Below, piece after piece: positions 4,674 to 6,181 of a stretch of DNA of 6,181 nt (the first letter of the stretch is position 1; each line of letters starts with the position of its first letter). The stretch is taken from assembly GCA_016234205.1 (NCBI GenBank), contig JACRGN010000097.1, positions 1-6,181 on the forward strand. The letters are read 5' to 3'. The stretch comes from Nitrospinota bacterium. GTDB lineage: Bacteria > Nitrospinota > Nitrospinia > UBA9942. The position numbers and the translations under genes were made by a program. Below the pieces are notes generated by a model. It saw nothing but the letters and a program-made list of their open reading frames with translations, was not told the DNA's origin and searched no databases.

Positions 4674-6181
4674 ATGCAGACAATTGAACAAAAGATTCCG
4701 GTGAACATTGAAGATGAAATGAAAGGGGCATATCTTGATTATGCCATGAGCGTAATTATAGGAAGGGCGCTTCCCGATGTAAGGGACGGGCTTAAGCCTG
4801 TCCACCGCAGGGTTCTTTACGCCATGTATGACATGGGAAATGTCTGGAATAAGCCTTATAAAAAATCTGCAAGGGTTGTTGGTGATGTAATAGGTAAATA
4901 TCACCCCCACGGAGATGTGGCTGTTTATGACACGATCGTAAGAATGGCTCAGGACTTCTCCATGCGGTATACCTTAGTAGATGGTCAGGGAAATTTTGGC
5001 TCGGTTGATGGCGATGCTGCGGCAGCAATGCGTTACACAGAGATAAGAATGTCTCAGCTTACACAGGAGCTTCTTGAAGACCTGGAAAAGGAAACTGTTG
5101 CGTTTGGACCTAACTATGATGATTCTCTTAAAGAACCTTTAGTCCTGCCTGCAAAAATTCCAAATCTTCTCATAAATGGTTCTGCAGGAATTGCGGTTGG
5201 AATGGCTACAAATATACCACCGCATAATCTTGGAGAGATAGTGGATGGGACAATGGCGATGATTGATAAGCCGGATATAAGTGTAAAGGAATTGATGAAG
5301 CATATACCAGGACCAGATTTTCCTACTGCAGGTTTTATTCATGGGAGGGATGGCATTAAATCAGCGTATGAGAGCGGCAGGGGGATCATACAGATGAGGG
5401 CGAGGTCCCTTATTGAAAAAGGGAAGAAAGGGGACAGGGAAAGCATAATTATAACAGAGCTGCCATATCAGGTTAATAAGGCGAAACTGCTTGAGAAAAT
5501 AGCGGAGCTTGTAAGGGATAAAAAGATTGAGGGAATATCAGACTTAAGGGATGAATCGGACAGAGATGGGATGAGGGTTGTAATTGAGTTGAAAAAGGGG
5601 GAGCCTGCTCAGGTGATTTTAAATCATCTATATAAGCATACCCAGATGCAGGATACCTTCGGGGTAATTATGATAGCCATTGTTAATAATCAGCCCCGCA
5701 TTTTAAACTTGAAAGAGATACTCTTTTACTTTATCCAGCACAGGCGGGAGGTAGTAACAAAGAGGACAGAATTTGAATTAAAAAAGGCGAAGGAGAGGGC
5801 ACACATACTTGAGGGATTAAAGATTGCCGTAGAGGATATAGACATGGTTATCCAATTGATAAAAAAATCAAAGACACCTCAGGAAGCAAGGGAAGGGTTG
5901 ATGTCCAAATTCAAATTTGATGAGCTGCAGGCAAATGCAATCCTTGATATGAAGCTGCAGAGACTGACAGGTTTGGAAAGACAGAAGATAATAGATGAAT
6001 TAAAGGAGCTGAAAGAAACAATAAAAAAACTAACCTTTATCTTAGACCACGAAGAAGAAAAGCTAAAAATAATCAAGGAAGAGCTAAAAGAGATAAAGAA
6101 TAAATACAGTGATAAGAGAAGGACCGAGATAATAGATACAGTTACTGAGTTTAAAATAGAAGACCTGATTGCAGAAGAGGA
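4674..6181 (+). CDS. gyrA: DNA gyrase subunit A, N-terminal part (runs off the right edge)
   Basis: GyrA cuts and rejoins DNA in gyrase through an active-site tyrosine. The frame opens with MQTIEQKIPVNIEDEM and stays open for 502 codons plus two bases to the window end. A full GyrA is about 800-850 residues, so the C-terminal beta-pinwheel with its GyrA box is missing only because the window stops. GAGGAG (4665-4670) is the ribosome binding site, with a tight three-base gap. The winged-helix domain has the family block LDYAMSVIIGRALPDVRDG (21-39), and GKYHPHGD (74-81) in the quinolone-resistance region. R120 and the catalytic Y121 lie in AAAMRYTEIR (116-125). The tower segment follows, then long helices with the coiled-coil end LQRLTGLERQKI (428-439). 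The residue equivalent to E. coli S83 is V82, while that equivalent to D87 is kept as D86. The adjacent gyrB supports GyrA over ParC, although without the C-terminus this is not absolute. Confidence 0.96.
   Translation, partial: MQTIEQKIPVNIEDEMKGAYLDYAMSVIIGRALPDVRDGLKPVHRRVLYAMYDMGNVWNKPYKKSARVVGDVIGKYHPHGDVAVYDTIVRMAQDFSMRYTLVDGQGNFGSVDGDAAAAMRYTEIRMSQLTQELLEDLEKETVAFGPNYDDSLKEPLVLPAKIPNLLINGSAGIAVGMATNIPPHNLGEIVDGTMAMIDKPDISVKELMKHIPGPDFPTAGFIHGRDGIKSAYESGRGIIQMRARSLIEKGKKGDRESIIITELPYQVNKAKLLEKIAELVRDKKIEGISDLRDESDRDGMRVVIELKKGEPAQVILNHLYKHTQMQDTFGVIMIAIVNNQPRILNLKEILFYFIQHRREVVTKRTEFELKKAKERAHILEGLKIAVEDIDMVIQLIKKSKTPQEAREGLMSKFKFDELQANAILDMKLQRLTGLERQKIIDELKELKETIKKLTFILDHEEEKLKIIKEELKEIKNKYSDKRRTEIIDTVTEFKIEDLIAEE

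Noticed and set aside
1226..6076. Open frames of 65-116 codons on the minus strand within dnaA, gyrB and gyrA
   Set aside because: All lie opposite strongly conserved coding sequence, lack convincing ribosome binding sites, and their translations show no domain-like features. They are shadows of the real genes.
1..6181. A new multi-gene defence or mobile system
   Set aside because: The only full genes are dnaA, gyrB and a truncated gyrA, all with intact standard motifs. Nothing else in the window has coding potential beyond the first 44 bases.

Overview
This window is a replication and topology locus from an AT-rich, probably Gram-negative (diderm) bacterium. It holds dnaA (552-1877), gyrB (2198-4594) and the first two thirds of gyrA (4674 to the right edge), all on the + strand. 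GyrB is of the long form (798 aa) that carries the large insert after the TOPRIM domain, typical of proteobacteria and other diderm phyla. Codon use is rich in AGA/AGG and ATA. The lineage cannot be fixed from this. An uncultured anaerobic or subsurface diderm (for example Nitrospirota or Desulfobacterota-like) would fit, but that is a low-confidence impression.

Layout. Bases 1-44 (- strand) are the start of a divergent gene whose N-terminus looks like an IS1182-type transposase. It has its own extended -10 promoter and Shine-Dalgarno site. Bases 45-551 have no gene. They hold the 5' flank of that IS gene, a loose inverted repeat, a perfect hairpin (250-270), a dispersed-repeat-like imperfect hairpin built on GACACGAA units (280-358), and an AT-rich dnaA control region with a good sigma70-type promoter (488-515) and a 17-bp palindrome over the expected transcription start. 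The promoter and RBS place the dnaA start at 552, not at the upstream in-frame TTG at 492.

Between dnaA and gyrB (1878-2197) there is again no gene. Directly at the dnaA stop codon sits a 120-bp sequence bounded by perfect 12-bp inverted repeats and flanked by TAAA on both sides, which has the form of a small non-autonomous mobile element. It is followed by four copies of the heptamer GTTAGTA (two in each orientation), including a perfect 11-bp inverted pair, and by an inverted repeat over a candidate gyrB -10. The gyrB-gyrA spacer (79 nt) holds a perfect 9-bp stem followed by a T-rich run, and it also contains a TATAAT.

Together the genes encode the replication initiator and both subunits of DNA gyrase. 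Initiation depends on negative supercoiling, so the linkage makes functional sense. dnaN and recF, which commonly lie between dnaA and gyrB, are absent here. I found no convincing DnaA-box cluster in either intergenic region, so oriC is not demonstrated. I see no new multi-gene system. The points worth a second look are the mobile-element-like DNA on both sides of dnaA, the symmetric GTTAGTA motif set before gyrB, and a valine at the main quinolone-resistance position of GyrA.
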